From Variovorax beijingensis (GTDB taxonomy: Bacteria > Pseudomonadota > Gammaproteobacteria > Burkholderiales > Burkholderiaceae_C), in contig NZ_VIVL01000010.1 of NCBI RefSeq assembly GCF_007828835.1, positions 124,001-188,000 of the forward strand: 64,000 bases of DNA, written 5' to 3'. Shown here in pieces: positions 19,145-28,701 of the stretch. Positions within the stretch are counted from its first letter, which is position 1; each line of letters opens with the position of its first letter. The position numbers and the translations under genes were made by a program. Under the pieces are notes generated by a model, which saw nothing but the letters and a program-made list of their open reading frames with translations, was not told the DNA's origin and ran no database searches.

Positions 19145-19844
19145 GAACTACCTGCACGAAGCCCAGAGCTGGGAACTCGACCGCGCGCGTCGTGCGGAGC
19201 GATCGACCAGGATCGCCTGGGCCGTGGCCACATCGGCGGCATTGATCGCGGTTCTCGCCGTCGCCGCCGTCAGCGGGCTCACGCCGCTGAAGGAGCCAGT
19301 TCCCGTTCTCATCCGGGTCGACAGCAGCAGCGGCATCGTCGACATCGTTCCCACCTACGAAGGCACGACCGACATCGAGCAGGTCGTGACACGCAACCTG
19401 CTGCAGAACTATGTGATTGCGCGCGAGCGTTATTTCTACGGCACCGCGGAAGCGGACTACGAATTGGTCGCCTCGCAAAACTCGCCTCGTCTCAACCAGG
19501 AGTGGGCGACCTTGTGGGCGGCCGACAACCCGGCTTCGCCTCTGAATGTCTACAAGGACGGCACTTCCATCCGCGCACAGGTGCGATCGATCACCTTCCT
19601 CAAGCTGGAGAGCGGGAGAGACAAGCTGGCACAGGTCCGCTTCAGCCGCTCGACGCGCGCAGGCGGCACCGGGGAGGAGCAGACCAGCCACTGGGTCTCC
19701 ACGATCGAGTTCGCCTATGTCGCGCCATCTGCGGACAACAGGATGCGTTCGCTCAACCCGCTGGGCTTTCGCGTCGTCGAATACCGTCGCGAGCCCGAGG
19801 TCGCCCCGGGCGGCGTTGCACTCGGCAGGCAGGATGCACGATGA
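19122..19844 (+). CDS. virB8: VirB8 inner-membrane assembly protein
   Basis: 240 residues: short cytoplasmic start (MRRDASLENYLHEAQSWELD), one membrane helix (IAWAVATSAALIAVLAVAAV) and a periplasmic NTF2-like domain (LLQNYVIARERYFYGTAEAD; ending LNPLGFRVVEYRREPEV). The signature YxxxRE/Y (VIARERY) and LNPLGF are typical of VirB8/TrbF. The start at 19122 has GGAGCAG before it. It overlaps virB9 by ATGA, so coupling is tight. Confidence 0.92.
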   Translation: MRRDASLENYLHEAQSWELDRARRAERSTRIAWAVATSAALIAVLAVAAVSGLTPLKEPVPVLIRVDSSSGIVDIVPTYEGTTDIEQVVTRNLLQNYVIARERYFYGTAEADYELVASQNSPRLNQEWATLWAADNPASPLNVYKDGTSIRAQVRSITFLKLESGRDKLAQVRFSRSTRAGGTGEEQTSHWVSTIEFAYVAPSADNRMRSLNPLGFRVVEYRREPEVAPGGVALGRQDAR

Positions 19845-20683
19845 AGCCCCGGCGCGTGCACCGCAGCTTTCCGCTGGCGATCGGACTGGCGGCAAGTCTG
19901 GCGCTTGCCGCGCCGTACGGCCGAGCCGCGACCGTGCCGGCTGCCGGCAAGGTCGATGCCCGGGTACGGGTGGTCGCCTACAACCCGGCAGACGTCATCA
20001 GCTTGCAGGGGTACGTGGGCTACCAGATCCATCTGCAGTTTGCCGAAGGCGAGGAGTTCGTGAATCTCGGCTCCGGCGACAACGGCGCCTTCGATATCGG
20101 CGCCGAGCGCAACCACTTCTTCATCAAGCCCAAGGAAGCGCGCGCCGCGACCAACTTCACTGTCCTCACGAACCGGCGGGCCTATCATTTCGACTACACC
20201 GTCTCCTCCATCACGCCGGTAGGCGCTGCCACCAGGCGCATGGTGTATTCGATACGTTTCACCTACCCAGAAGACGAGGCTCGAAAGGCAGCCGAGGATC
20301 AGGAACGGAGCCAGGCCGAGGCGCGCATGAGCGAAGGGGCGACCGATCGGCCACGCAACTCCGACTACTGGTTCTGCGGGAACGATTCGCTCAAGCCCGT
20401 GAGCGCCCATGACGACGGGGCGCAAACGCGTCTGCGTTTCCACGCGCGCTCCGACTTCCCGGCGATGTTCGTCCAGAACGACGACGGGTCCGAATCGCTG
20501 TTGAACTTCAACGTTGACGCGGACGAGGTAGTGATTCACCGCGTGGCGCACCGCATTGTGCTGCGGCGCGGCGGGCTGGTCGGTTGCGTGATCAACCGGT
20601 CCTTCGTCGGCGGCGGCGCGCGCGCCCCCACCAACACCAGCACAACAGGTGTGCGGCGCATCACTGCAGGAGATGGGCCATGA
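19841..20683 (+). CDS. virB9: VirB9 outer-membrane core protein
   Basis: 280 residues with a signal peptide (LAIGLAASLALAAPYGRAA). The N-terminal domain binds the VirB10 core (VVAYNPADVISLQGYVGYQI; FVNLGSGDNGAFDIGAERNH) and the C-terminal part is the VirB7-binding beta domain (NSDYWFCGNDSLKPV; FPAMFVQNDDGSESLLNF; RRGGLVGCVINRSF). Motifs and length are normal. It is coupled by ATGA overlaps with virB8 and virB10. Confidence 0.93.
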   Translation: MKPRRVHRSFPLAIGLAASLALAAPYGRAATVPAAGKVDARVRVVAYNPADVISLQGYVGYQIHLQFAEGEEFVNLGSGDNGAFDIGAERNHFFIKPKEARAATNFTVLTNRRAYHFDYTVSSITPVGAATRRMVYSIRFTYPEDEARKAAEDQERSQAEARMSEGATDRPRNSDYWFCGNDSLKPVSAHDDGAQTRLRFHARSDFPAMFVQNDDGSESLLNFNVDADEVVIHRVAHRIVLRRGGLVGCVINRSFVGGGARAPTNTSTTGVRRITAGDGP

Positions 20684-22017
20684 CCTGGATGAGTGAGCCC
20701 CGCCGCGCGTCCCGGACCGATCCCCAGGAGCATGGCGACGCGCCCGAGATCGACCCGGCCACAGGAGAGATCCTGGCAGCGCAGCGAGCCGCGGCCCCGG
20801 GAGACGGGACGTTCCTGGCAGCCGAAGAGCGCCCGACGATCCAGGGCGAGCGCGCCATTCCATCGGTCAATCGCGAGCGCTCCATCCAGTCGCGCATCAG
20901 CGGGTTCCTGGCGCTGACAGCGATCATGCTGCTGGGCGCCGGATTCCTGTTCTGGTACTACAACACCCAGTATGCCAAGACCCAGGAGGCCGAAGAGGCT
21001 GCGAGAAAGGCGGCTGCTGCGCGCGCCGGCGGCGAGATGAAGGTTCCACCGCTAGGCCGCATCGATCCGCCCAGAGCGATGCCGGAAGCAGCAGCGACCG
21101 CCGCTCCTCCCTCCCCGCCGCCACCGTCGGCGAACGGCACCAACACGGGACCGCCGCAGAAGACACCCGAGCAGATCGCACTGGAACGACAGCTGGGCGC
21201 CCCGGTGCTTCGGCGTGCCCAAGCCGCACAGGCGCACAGCGCCACGACGCCGCACGCGTTCGCGGATTCGGCGATGCTGCCTGCCGGCGGCGTGCCAAGC
21301 ATGGCCCAGCTGATCGGTACGCTGCAGCCGCCCCACGCCGGTTCGGCGGCACCCGGCGGCGGTCAGCTCGCCGCCAGCCTTCGGCCCACGCCGACCCCGG
21401 CGGTCGTCGCCCAGACCCTGCCGACACGGCGCATGCTTTTGCCCAAAGGCGCGTTCATCGACTGCACGCTGGAAACCGCCATCGATTCCACCTATGAGGG
21501 CATGGCCACCTGCATCGGCGCGAGCGACGTCTACGGGGCAGACGGCAAGGTCGTGCTGCTGGAGCGTGGCACCAAGTACGTCGGCGAACAGCGTGGAGCG
21601 CCGCGACAGGGACAGGGCCGCGTCTTCATCGTCTGGAACGAGGCGCGCACGCCGACCGGCGTCGTGGTCCAGCTGGCTTCTTCGGGCACCGACGAATTGG
21701 GACGCAGCGGCCTCCCCGGCTTCGTCGACACCCATTTCTGGGATCGCTTCGGTGCCGCAGTCCTGATCTCGGTGATCGACGGCACGATGCAGGCGATCGC
21801 CGCCCGGCAGCAAAACACCAACTCTGTCGGCAGCGGCGGTGGCGTGGTGATCGGCCCGCAGGGCAGCCGCGACGTCATCACGGAGGTCCTGCGCAGCACC
21901 GTGTCGATCCCGCCGACCGTGATCAAGAACCAGGGCGAGCGGATCCAGATCCTGGTCGCCCGCGATGTGGATTTCAGGAGCGTCTATGCGCTTCGAACCG
22001 AACCGGCCATCCCTTGA
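20680..22017 (+). CDS. virB10: VirB10 core-complex scaffold
   Basis: 445 residues spanning the envelope: cytoplasmic tail, one membrane helix (LTAIMLLGAGFLFWYYN, about residue 80), a Pro/Ala-rich periplasmic stretch, and the C-terminal TrbI/VirB10 beta-barrel domain (LLPKGAFIDCTLETAIDSTY; VLLERGTKYVGEQRG; LGRSGLPGFVDTHFWDRFGA; ending IQILVARDVDFRSVY). The start at 20680 was chosen for the ATGA overlap with virB9. All expected elements are present. Confidence 0.93.
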   Translation: MTWMSEPRRASRTDPQEHGDAPEIDPATGEILAAQRAAAPGDGTFLAAEERPTIQGERAIPSVNRERSIQSRISGFLALTAIMLLGAGFLFWYYNTQYAKTQEAEEAARKAAAARAGGEMKVPPLGRIDPPRAMPEAAATAAPPSPPPPSANGTNTGPPQKTPEQIALERQLGAPVLRRAQAAQAHSATTPHAFADSAMLPAGGVPSMAQLIGTLQPPHAGSAAPGGGQLAASLRPTPTPAVVAQTLPTRRMLLPKGAFIDCTLETAIDSTYEGMATCIGASDVYGADGKVVLLERGTKYVGEQRGAPRQGQGRVFIVWNEARTPTGVVVQLASSGTDELGRSGLPGFVDTHFWDRFGAAVLISVIDGTMQAIAARQQNTNSVGSGGGVVIGPQGSRDVITEVLRSTVSIPPTVIKNQGERIQILVARDVDFRSVYALRTEPAIP

Positions 22018-23134
22018 TGGCGAGCCCGGCGCCGCCACAGGCGACCGGCAGCCGGCGCGGGCGCACGCGCGTGACGCAACCTCCGCTGAGCCGCCATCGT
22101 CGCTCGCTCTCTTTCTCGGTCCGCTCGGCCACTTATTGGGTGATCCCGCGGTGACCGAGATCTGCATCAATGAGCCCGGTGCAGCCTTCGTGGAACGCCA
22201 GTCCGGCTGGACACGCGAGGCGTTGCCGTTCGCGAGCTTCGACTGGTGCATGTCCATCGCCAAGCTCGTGGCCAACTTCACGCGACAGCGCATCTCGGCC
22301 AACGAGCCGCTCCTGTCCGCCACGCTCCCTGGCGGCGAAAGAATCCAGATCGTGCTGCCGCCCGCGACCCTGGATCAGACCGTCTCGATCACGATCCGGC
22401 GCCCCTCGAACACGCTCTGGACCCTCGAAGAGCTGGGGAATTTGCACATCTTCGAGACCACGTGCAGTGCTCCCGCGACTCCGGCGCGCCCATCTGAACT
22501 GGCGTCCCTGTCACCCCAAGACCGGGAGCTGACAGATCTCCTCGCACGCCGGCAATTCGTGCCCTTCCTGCGACGCGCCGTCCGGTTCCGCAAGAACATC
22601 CTACTGTCCGGCGCCACCGGCTCCGGCAAGACCACGGTTGGCAAGGCGCTGATCCTCGAGGTGCCGTCCGAGGACCGCCTGATCACCATCGAGGACGTGA
22701 AGGAACTGTCGCTGCGCAACCAGCCCAACCACGTGAGGCTCTTCTACTCGCAAGGCGCCCAGGGGCAGGCCGAGGTCACGCCAGGCCAACTGCTCGCCAG
22801 CGCCAAGCGGCAACGCCCCGACCGGGTGTTCGTGTCCGAGCTTCGCACCGGCGAGGAGGTTTACGACTATCTGGTGTCCGTGAACACCGGCCACCCAGGC
22901 TCGATCACCAGCGTGCACGCCGACAGCGCGGAGATGGCCTTCGTGGCGCTGGCGCAGTTGATGAAGCGCAGTCAGGCGGGCCACGGCATGACCACGCGCG
23001 ACGGCGTGGAATTGGCGCAGATGAGCGTGGACATCGTGGTGCAGTGCGCGCGGGAGCGCCGGGACGGCTTGCTGCGGCGCATCGTGCAGGAGATCTGGTA
23101 TGACCCTGGCACCAAGATACGAAGGCTTGCCTAG
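21986..23134 (+). CDS. virB11: VirB11 traffic ATPase
   Basis: 382-residue hexameric ATPase on the cytosolic face. The N-terminal domain is followed by Walker A (GATGSGKTT, residues about 209-217), an Asp box (LITIEDVKEL), the RPDRVFVSELRTGEE Walker B block and the His box (NTGHPGSITSVHAD). Length suits the VirB11 family. The start at 21986 (MRFEPNRPS) has AGGAGCG before it and overlaps virB10 by 32 bp. A short insertion (SAPATPARPSELASLS) sits between domains. The 3' end overlaps virD4 by 35 bp. Confidence 0.93.
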   Translation: MRFEPNRPSLDGEPGAATGDRQPARAHARDATSAEPPSSLALFLGPLGHLLGDPAVTEICINEPGAAFVERQSGWTREALPFASFDWCMSIAKLVANFTRQRISANEPLLSATLPGGERIQIVLPPATLDQTVSITIRRPSNTLWTLEELGNLHIFETTCSAPATPARPSELASLSPQDRELTDLLARRQFVPFLRRAVRFRKNILLSGATGSGKTTVGKALILEVPSEDRLITIEDVKELSLRNQPNHVRLFYSQGAQGQAEVTPGQLLASAKRQRPDRVFVSELRTGEEVYDYLVSVNTGHPGSITSVHADSAEMAFVALAQLMKRSQAGHGMTTRDGVELAQMSVDIVVQCARERRDGLLRRIVQEIWYDPGTKIRRLA

Positions 23135-25055
23135 CCCCTTCAGAATCGCGGTCGCGCTGCTGGTGGCGGCGCTGGTCGGCGTGTACGTCGCCGGCCAAGC
23201 GTTCCTGATCGCGATGAATCTGCCGCCACAGCGCGCCACGCTGCTGACCCTACACGAGTACTGGCAGGCCTATGGCAAGCGGCCGGACGTGCGCCGTGTC
23301 CTCATTGCGTCGCTGGCCGGCTCCCAGGGGCTGATGCTCGGTTTGGTCGGAATTGCCATGCTGCCTCGCCGCCGGCCGCTGCATGGCGATGCCCGATTCG
23401 CGAGCCGTCGCGAGATCGCGCGATCGGGCCTCCTAGACGAGCACGGCATCATCCTCGGGCGGCTCGGCAATCGCTACCTGGTGCTTCCCGGCCAGCAGGG
23501 CGTCGCACTCGAGGCGCCGCCGCGCAGCGGCAAGGGCATCGGCGTGGTCATCCCCAATCTGCTGAACTGGCCCGGCTCGGCCATCGTCAGCGACATCAAG
23601 GGCGAGAACTTCACGCGCACCGCCGGCTTCCGTGCGGCCCATGGGCAGCAGGTGCACCTGTTCGATCCCCTGTCCGAGAGCGAGCGCTCGGCACGCTGGA
23701 ACCCGTTCGGATACGTCTCCGAGACGCCCTACCGGTGTATCGACGATCTGCAGCGCATCGGCACGATGCTCTTTCCCGATCCACAGGCCGGCGATCCATT
23801 CTGGACCTCATCGGCCAGATCTCTGTTCCTGGGTATCTCCCTCTATCTCTTCGAGACCAAGGGTGCCATGCGCACCTTGGGCGAGGTCCTGCGCCAGGGC
23901 ATGGCCAGCGATGCCGAGGGCTTTCAGAAGCACTGGAAGCGCGTGATCGACGCCTGCGAGCGCGCCGGGTACCCCTTGTCGCAGGAAGCGGTGCAGAGCC
24001 TCTACGATGTGATCGACCTGGCGCCGACCACGGCCTCCAGCATCCGCAAGACCTTCACCAGCCGCCTGGACCTGTGGCTCAATCCGATGATCGATTCGGC
24101 CACCTCGGCCAACGACTTCGACCTGAGGGCACTGCGCAAGCACCCGATCTCGATCTATGTGCAGATCAACCCCGACAACATCGCCCGGCTGCAGCCGCTG
24201 CTGAACCTGTTCTTCCAGCAGGCGATCGGTCTGCAAACACGAGAACTCCCCGAGAACAATCCGCAACTTCGCCACCAGGTGCTCCTGATGCTCGACGAAT
24301 TTCCGGCGCTAGGGCGCATCCCCGTCATCGCCGACTCCACAGCCTTCCTGCCCGGCTATAACGTGCGCACCGTAGTCATCGTCCAGTCCAATTCTCAGCT
24401 GATTGAGAAGTACGGTATCGAGGGCGCCAAGTCGATCCGAAAGATGCTTGCCGCACGCATCGTGTTCCCGCCCAAGGAGTACGAGGACGCCGAGGCCATC
24501 TCGCGCGAGCTGGGGACCTACACCATCCGGCAGAAGAACGTCAGCCGCCCGATGTGGGGCGGGGCGAACAAGGAGCCGACCGTGAGCATCAGCGAGCAGC
24601 CGCGCCGTCTGCTGCTGCCCCAGGAGGTCAAGGAACTGGGACGGGACCGGATGATCCTGTTCTACGAAGGCCTGCGGCCGGTGCTGGCGCACCGGATCCT
24701 CTACTTTCGCGACAGGCTTTTTGCCTCGCGCGAACTGCCGCCACCACCGGTGCCAAAGCTGAACGTCGACAAGTCCGGCGGCGTCGCCGCACCCACGCCG
24801 GCGGCAACGCCCGATGACAGGAAAGACACGCCCGGCACGGGCCCCGGATCGATCTCCAACGCCACGCCTCAGGATGGTGGCGCCGCGCTGACAGCCAGGC
24901 AGGCCGGTACCGTGGCCGGCGATGTATTGAACGACGACTTGACGCTGGACGACTTCTCGTTCGACTTCGACGACGTGGAGATTCCCACCGAGAAGCTCAG
25001 CGACGAGGACATGAAGCGCCACGCCGATGCGTTCATGGCGCGAATCCTCGACTGA
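23100..25055 (+). CDS. virD4: VirD4/TraG type IV coupling protein
   Basis: 651-residue inner-membrane ATPase that brings the relaxosome to the secretion channel. Two N-terminal membrane helices (FRIAVALLVAALVGVYVAG; LMLGLVGIAMLP), Walker A (APPRSGKG, residues about 139-147), and Walker B (VLLMLDEFPALGR, about 394-406). The acidic C-terminal tail (DDLTLDDFSFDFDDVEIPTE) is typical of coupling proteins that dock substrates. It overlaps virB11 by 35 bp, with GGAG before the ATG. Full length. Confidence 0.93.
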   Translation: MTLAPRYEGLPSPFRIAVALLVAALVGVYVAGQAFLIAMNLPPQRATLLTLHEYWQAYGKRPDVRRVLIASLAGSQGLMLGLVGIAMLPRRRPLHGDARFASRREIARSGLLDEHGIILGRLGNRYLVLPGQQGVALEAPPRSGKGIGVVIPNLLNWPGSAIVSDIKGENFTRTAGFRAAHGQQVHLFDPLSESERSARWNPFGYVSETPYRCIDDLQRIGTMLFPDPQAGDPFWTSSARSLFLGISLYLFETKGAMRTLGEVLRQGMASDAEGFQKHWKRVIDACERAGYPLSQEAVQSLYDVIDLAPTTASSIRKTFTSRLDLWLNPMIDSATSANDFDLRALRKHPISIYVQINPDNIARLQPLLNLFFQQAIGLQTRELPENNPQLRHQVLLMLDEFPALGRIPVIADSTAFLPGYNVRTVVIVQSNSQLIEKYGIEGAKSIRKMLAARIVFPPKEYEDAEAISRELGTYTIRQKNVSRPMWGGANKEPTVSISEQPRRLLLPQEVKELGRDRMILFYEGLRPVLAHRILYFRDRLFASRELPPPPVPKLNVDKSGGVAAPTPAATPDDRKDTPGTGPGSISNATPQDGGAALTARQAGTVAGDVLNDDLTLDDFSFDFDDVEIPTEKLSDEDMKRHADAFMARILD

Positions 25056-25123
25056 TGCGACATCGAACCGGTTCGGACAGCCCCGGGCCGCCCTGCCTGA
25101 CAGCACACGTGATAGGAGCCGCA

Positions 25124-26329
25124 ATGTCAACAGACCGTTCTTCCCGAAACCAAGCTCCGAACGGGACCGAGAGCACCGCACCTTGGAATGACGCGGGCTC
25201 CATCCAGGGAGATGCGCCTGCTGCGGGCCACGGTCATTCCCGGGTGCCCGATGCCATCGAGCGCCGCTACCTGCGCATCGACAATCGCTACTTCTTCCCG
25301 GACCGCACCCTCGCGTTCATCGACGACGGCCGCCGCCTCCGCGTGCGGACCGAGAACCGCGAGGTGCTGCACAGCGTCGTGGCGATCGCCGAAGCGCGCG
25401 GCTGGCGGATCATCGAACTGAAAGGCACCGAGACCTTCCGCCAGGGCATGTGGCACGAAGCCGCGCTGCGCGGCATCGAGGCCCGAGGCTACGAACCGAC
25501 CTCGGCTGAGATCCTCCAGGTCCAGCGTGCGTTGAAGAAAAGAGGGTCGCCCTCGCACGAGAACGGACGGGGTCCGATACCTGCATCGCTGGACCGCGGG
25601 GCAGCAACCGTGCACCAAGGCGCCGTACCCGCCGAAGCCCCCAGCAATTCCGGTCTTCATCCACCCGAAGAACCGCAAGACCGCAGGTACGAGCGCGGAG
25701 GACCAAGATCGCCTGTCAGGGGGATGCTCGTGGCAGCCGCCGCCGCACCCTATCAATTCGATCCGGCGCAGCGCATGTCCTTCTTCGTGACGGTTCGCGC
25801 GGAGACCGGGGCTCGCACCATCTGGGGTACGGACCTCGAGCGGGCCCTCGCAGAGTCCGCTTCGCAACCGCGCGTCGGAGACCAGGTGGTGCTCACGCGG
25901 CGCGGCACCCGTCCGGTCAACGTCCGGGTCGCGGCCCGCAATGCGGAAGGTGAACTGGTCGGCGAAAAGAAAATTGTCGCGCAGCGTGCGCGGTGGAGCA
26001 TCGAGACATCCGATCACCTTCGCGCGATGGAACAACACGCCATGCGCATACGCACCGGGGAATTGCTGTCCGATGCGGCCCGGGGGCGGGACCCCGAACT
26101 GTCCACGGCGGCGGCGGATCTCAAGCTGGCCGAGCAGTACGCACAGCGCGTGACCCGCGATCCGTTCTCCCAGCAGCGCCTCGTAGAGCTGATTCGCGAG
26201 CGGATTGCCGAGGCGCTTCTGCAAGGCCGCACCATCCACCTTCCGGATCGACTCCCGCGCCCCGCACGCATGCATGCGCGCCAACGCACGGCCCGAAGCC
26301 GTGATGAGTTGAGCCACGAGCGCGTCTAG
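25124..26329 (+). CDS. LPD7-domain protein of the conjugation operon
   Basis: 401 residues. Residues about 40-130 match the large polyvalent-protein-associated domain 7 found at the C-terminus of relaxases (RYLRIDNRYFFPDRTLAFID; ALRGIEARGYEPTSAEILQV). The rest is Arg/Pro-rich with a second folded part near residue 215-260 (MSFFVTVRAETGARTIWGTD). No relaxase HxH motif is present; the relaxase itself is on the opposite strand at 27589. The start at 25124 follows GGAGCC; an earlier in-frame codon at 25055 would abut virD4. It is probably an accessory factor of the relaxosome. Confidence 0.75.
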   Translation: MSTDRSSRNQAPNGTESTAPWNDAGSIQGDAPAAGHGHSRVPDAIERRYLRIDNRYFFPDRTLAFIDDGRRLRVRTENREVLHSVVAIAEARGWRIIELKGTETFRQGMWHEAALRGIEARGYEPTSAEILQVQRALKKRGSPSHENGRGPIPASLDRGAATVHQGAVPAEAPSNSGLHPPEEPQDRRYERGGPRSPVRGMLVAAAAAPYQFDPAQRMSFFVTVRAETGARTIWGTDLERALAESASQPRVGDQVVLTRRGTRPVNVRVAARNAEGELVGEKKIVAQRARWSIETSDHLRAMEQHAMRIRTGELLSDAARGRDPELSTAAADLKLAEQYAQRVTRDPFSQQRLVELIRERIAEALLQGRTIHLPDRLPRPARMHARQRTARSRDELSHERV

Positions 26330-26348
26330 AAATCGTTGGAGGCCAGGG

Positions 26349-26770
26349 TTGAAGCTTGCAGCTCTTCGTCCAGCCTTGCGTGCGCGTTGTTCGCGCCCCT
26401 CTCCGGTCCTGCGCTGGCGCGGAACACCATCCGAGGCACCTGCTCGACACTCCGGGCGCAGGGCCTATGCTTTCGGCACCCAGACGCGGCGCGGCTGTTC
26501 GGTCCTACTCCACCACCAGCTTTCCGGTCAAGGAACGGGTGCCGGTCCGCTCGAACGCGCCTCATGCCCTTGAACACGACAAGTTCATTGTGGCGGACGA
26601 CATGGACGTGCAGGCCCGCCGCCCTCAACTGCGCGTCCTCGGCCTGCACAGCGCAACGCCGAGAGCTTGTTGGTTGTACGCAATGCGCCGATGCTCGCCG
26701 CTTCGCACGGCGTGGCGTGGCGTGGCGCCAGCAGTGGATCGAAGGTATTGAACCGCCCCCGGCGTTCTGA
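26349..26770 (+). pseudogene. Decayed PLD-family nuclease (Nuc-like)
   Basis: Pieces of a secreted phospholipase D-type endonuclease appear across three frames in the right order: a signal peptide start (MKLAAL, then ACALFAPLSGPALA in another frame), KERVPVRSN, the catalytic HKD motif (HDKFIVAD), and the family's C-terminal block (LLVVRNAPMLAASHGVAWR, then WRQQWIEG). Such nucleases are common in VirB-type conjugative elements. At least three frame changes separate the pieces, so no functional protein can be made. Sequencing errors alone are an unlikely cause. Confidence 0.65.
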
Positions 26771-27516
26771 TGCAAAGGGAATCAACCGGTCTCGCCGCTA
26801 TGTACCGAAGGCTCCAGATACGGAACCGAGTGAAAACTCAGCCGCAGGTGAGCGCCTGGTCGATCTCGGACGGCTCGCTCGAAGCGCTCAAATGGGTCGG
26901 TCTGTTGCTCATGGCGGGCGATCACGTCAACAAGTACCTGATGCATGGGTCGAGCCCGACTCTCTACGCATTCGGTCGCATGGCGATGCCGCTCTTCGGA
27001 TTCGTGCTCATGGTCAACCTGACACGCCCCGGAGCGCTCGAGACCGGCTTGCACCTGCGCGTCATGAAGCGACTGGCGATCTTTGCCCTGCTGGCGACAC
27101 CCGCTTTCGTTCATCTGGTCGGTTGGTGGCCGTTGAACATCCTTGCCACCCTTTTACTGGCAACGCTGATCGTCTGGCTGCTGGAGCGGGACGGCCGGGC
27201 CGCGCGCTGCACGGCCTTGATCGCCTTCCTCGTTGGTGGCGCCGTGGTGGAGTTCTGGTGGCCGGCGCTGCTCTGCTGCCTGGGCGCCTGGGCGTTCCTG
27301 CGCAGGTCCACCTGTCTGCGGATGCTGTTGTGGGCCTTGGCGACGGCTTCACTCACTGTCATCAACGGCAACTTCGCTGCAGTGGCTACCCTGCTCTTGA
27401 TCTGGGGAGCTCGGCAGGTCGAGATTACGTTGCCACGCAGTCGGTGGGTCTTCTACGCCTTCTATCCAATCCACCTCTCGCTGATCGCCCTGGTGTTGAT
27501 CGTCACCGAAAATTGA
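26770..27516 (+). CDS. traX: TraX-family membrane protein
   Basis: 248 residues, about seven hydrophobic helices. The TraX signature is visible near the start (LKWVGLLLMAGDHVNKYLMH and FGRMAMPLFGFVLMVNL) and at the end (FYAFYPIHLSLIALVLI). TraX of F-like systems acetylates pilin at the inner membrane; in other elements its role is not settled. The start codon could also be the ATG at 26800. It closes the rightward transfer operon and converges on the relaxase gene. Confidence 0.85.
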   Translation: MQRESTGLAAMYRRLQIRNRVKTQPQVSAWSISDGSLEALKWVGLLLMAGDHVNKYLMHGSSPTLYAFGRMAMPLFGFVLMVNLTRPGALETGLHLRVMKRLAIFALLATPAFVHLVGWWPLNILATLLLATLIVWLLERDGRAARCTALIAFLVGGAVVEFWWPALLCCLGAWAFLRRSTCLRMLLWALATASLTVINGNFAAVATLLLIWGARQVEITLPRSRWVFYAFYPIHLSLIALVLIVTEN

Positions 27517-27588
27517 CGCAGCGGGATGCTCCGATGCCGATCCAATGCCGCGGCATGGGGGCGGTCTGCGTTCGAGTGCGCGTGGCGT

Positions 27589-28701
27589 TCACCGGGTGCG
27601 CTTTCCGGGCGGCAGAGCATTGTCGCGCTCTGGAGTTCGGCGTCTGATCTGCTCTTTCCAGTGGTCGGCCAGTCGCTGTGAGTCGGTTTGTACGCCCGGC
27701 ATCCTTTCGACGAAACGATCCACTTGGTCGGCAAGATCTGCCTCGCCCCGTCTTCGGAGCGCATCCACTGTCGCGCGCCAATCTGCGACCACCTCCCGCC
27801 GGGTGTTTCGCATCTTCTCTTGGCCGTCATCCACGGCGCCTCGCCCCGACCTCAGAGCCTGGAGCAGGCTCTCCAGCTTGGCGCGCATGAAGGTCGAGGT
27901 CTTCGGCGGTCGATGCCCGGTCCGGTCGCTCGAGGGCAGTTGGCCGAATGCCCGAAGCGCGCGCAGCCGGTGATGGATTGCATCCCTGTACGGCTTGCGC
28001 GTCTGCCCTCGCACTTGACGCGGCGTCGCATTGGCCGCCACGCCCTGCTCTCGCATCAGTGCGGCGAACTGCTCGCGCCATTGCCGCAATGTCTCCTTGC
28101 GGATGTAGAGGCGCTTGCCCGGCTCGAACTCGTGCTCGCACTTGACCACCAGGTGCACATGCGGGTGCGGCTGGTCCGTGTGCAGCACCATGGCGTAGCG
28201 ATGCTGCAGCGCGAAGTTCTCGCGCGCGAAGACGCGTGCCGCGGCCCGTACCTTGTCCGCTGGCGTGCCGGTGGGCATGGACAGGACAATGTTGTGCACC
28301 AGCTTCGCACGGGTGTCTTTCTGCCCCAGCGCGGGTCTCGGCTTGTACTGACTTCTGCAAAGCGCCAGCTGCCAGTCGGCCGTGATCTCCTGGGCGGCAC
28401 CCCGGCCCTGCGGCGCCAGTCCCTCGTCGGTTTCCAGCTGCAGCTTGCCGTGCCGGCCGATGTAGCGCAGATGGGCCTCGACGCCACCGATGTCCCGTCC
28501 GCCGCCGGAGACCTTCACCATCACCTCGGGCGTGCGCCCCACCGTGCGCTGGATCTGCGCGATCTGGTCGGCGCCGAGGCGCAGCGTGCCGCCTGGCCCT
28601 CGCCGGCCGTAGCTCACGATGTCCAGTGCCAGGTCGCGCGGCGCATCGGCCGCGCCGCGGCCGCTTCGGCCGATGCGCGCCGTCTGTTCAGGCACGAGCA
28701 C
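27589..28701 (-). CDS. MOBP-type relaxase (MobA/VirD2-like)
   Basis: 371 residues counting from a GTG at 28701. It nicks oriT and stays bound to the transferred strand. Candidate catalytic tyrosine Y80 lies in AHLRYIGRHG, and the metal/histidine motif III is HTDQPHPHVHLVV (H174, D176, H181, H183). The C-terminal third is basic and helical, without a helicase or primase domain. The GTG was chosen because it overlaps the end of mobC by 14 bp; a longer frame to 28803 duplicates mobC coding DNA. LPD7, often fused to such relaxases, is encoded separately at 25124. Confidence 0.88.
   Translation of the reverse strand: MLVPEQTARIGRSGRGAADAPRDLALDIVSYGRRGPGGTLRLGADQIAQIQRTVGRTPEVMVKVSGGGRDIGGVEAHLRYIGRHGKLQLETDEGLAPQGRGAAQEITADWQLALCRSQYKPRPALGQKDTRAKLVHNIVLSMPTGTPADKVRAAARVFARENFALQHRYAMVLHTDQPHPHVHLVVKCEHEFEPGKRLYIRKETLRQWREQFAALMREQGVAANATPRQVRGQTRKPYRDAIHHRLRALRAFGQLPSSDRTGHRPPKTSTFMRAKLESLLQALRSGRGAVDDGQEKMRNTRREVVADWRATVDALRRRGEADLADQVDRFVERMPGVQTDSQRLADHWKEQIRRRTPERDNALPPGKRTR

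Noticed and set aside
26326..26775. 149-codon reverse-strand frame
   Set aside because: No domain, and the plus strand carries ordered pieces of a PLD nuclease across frames.
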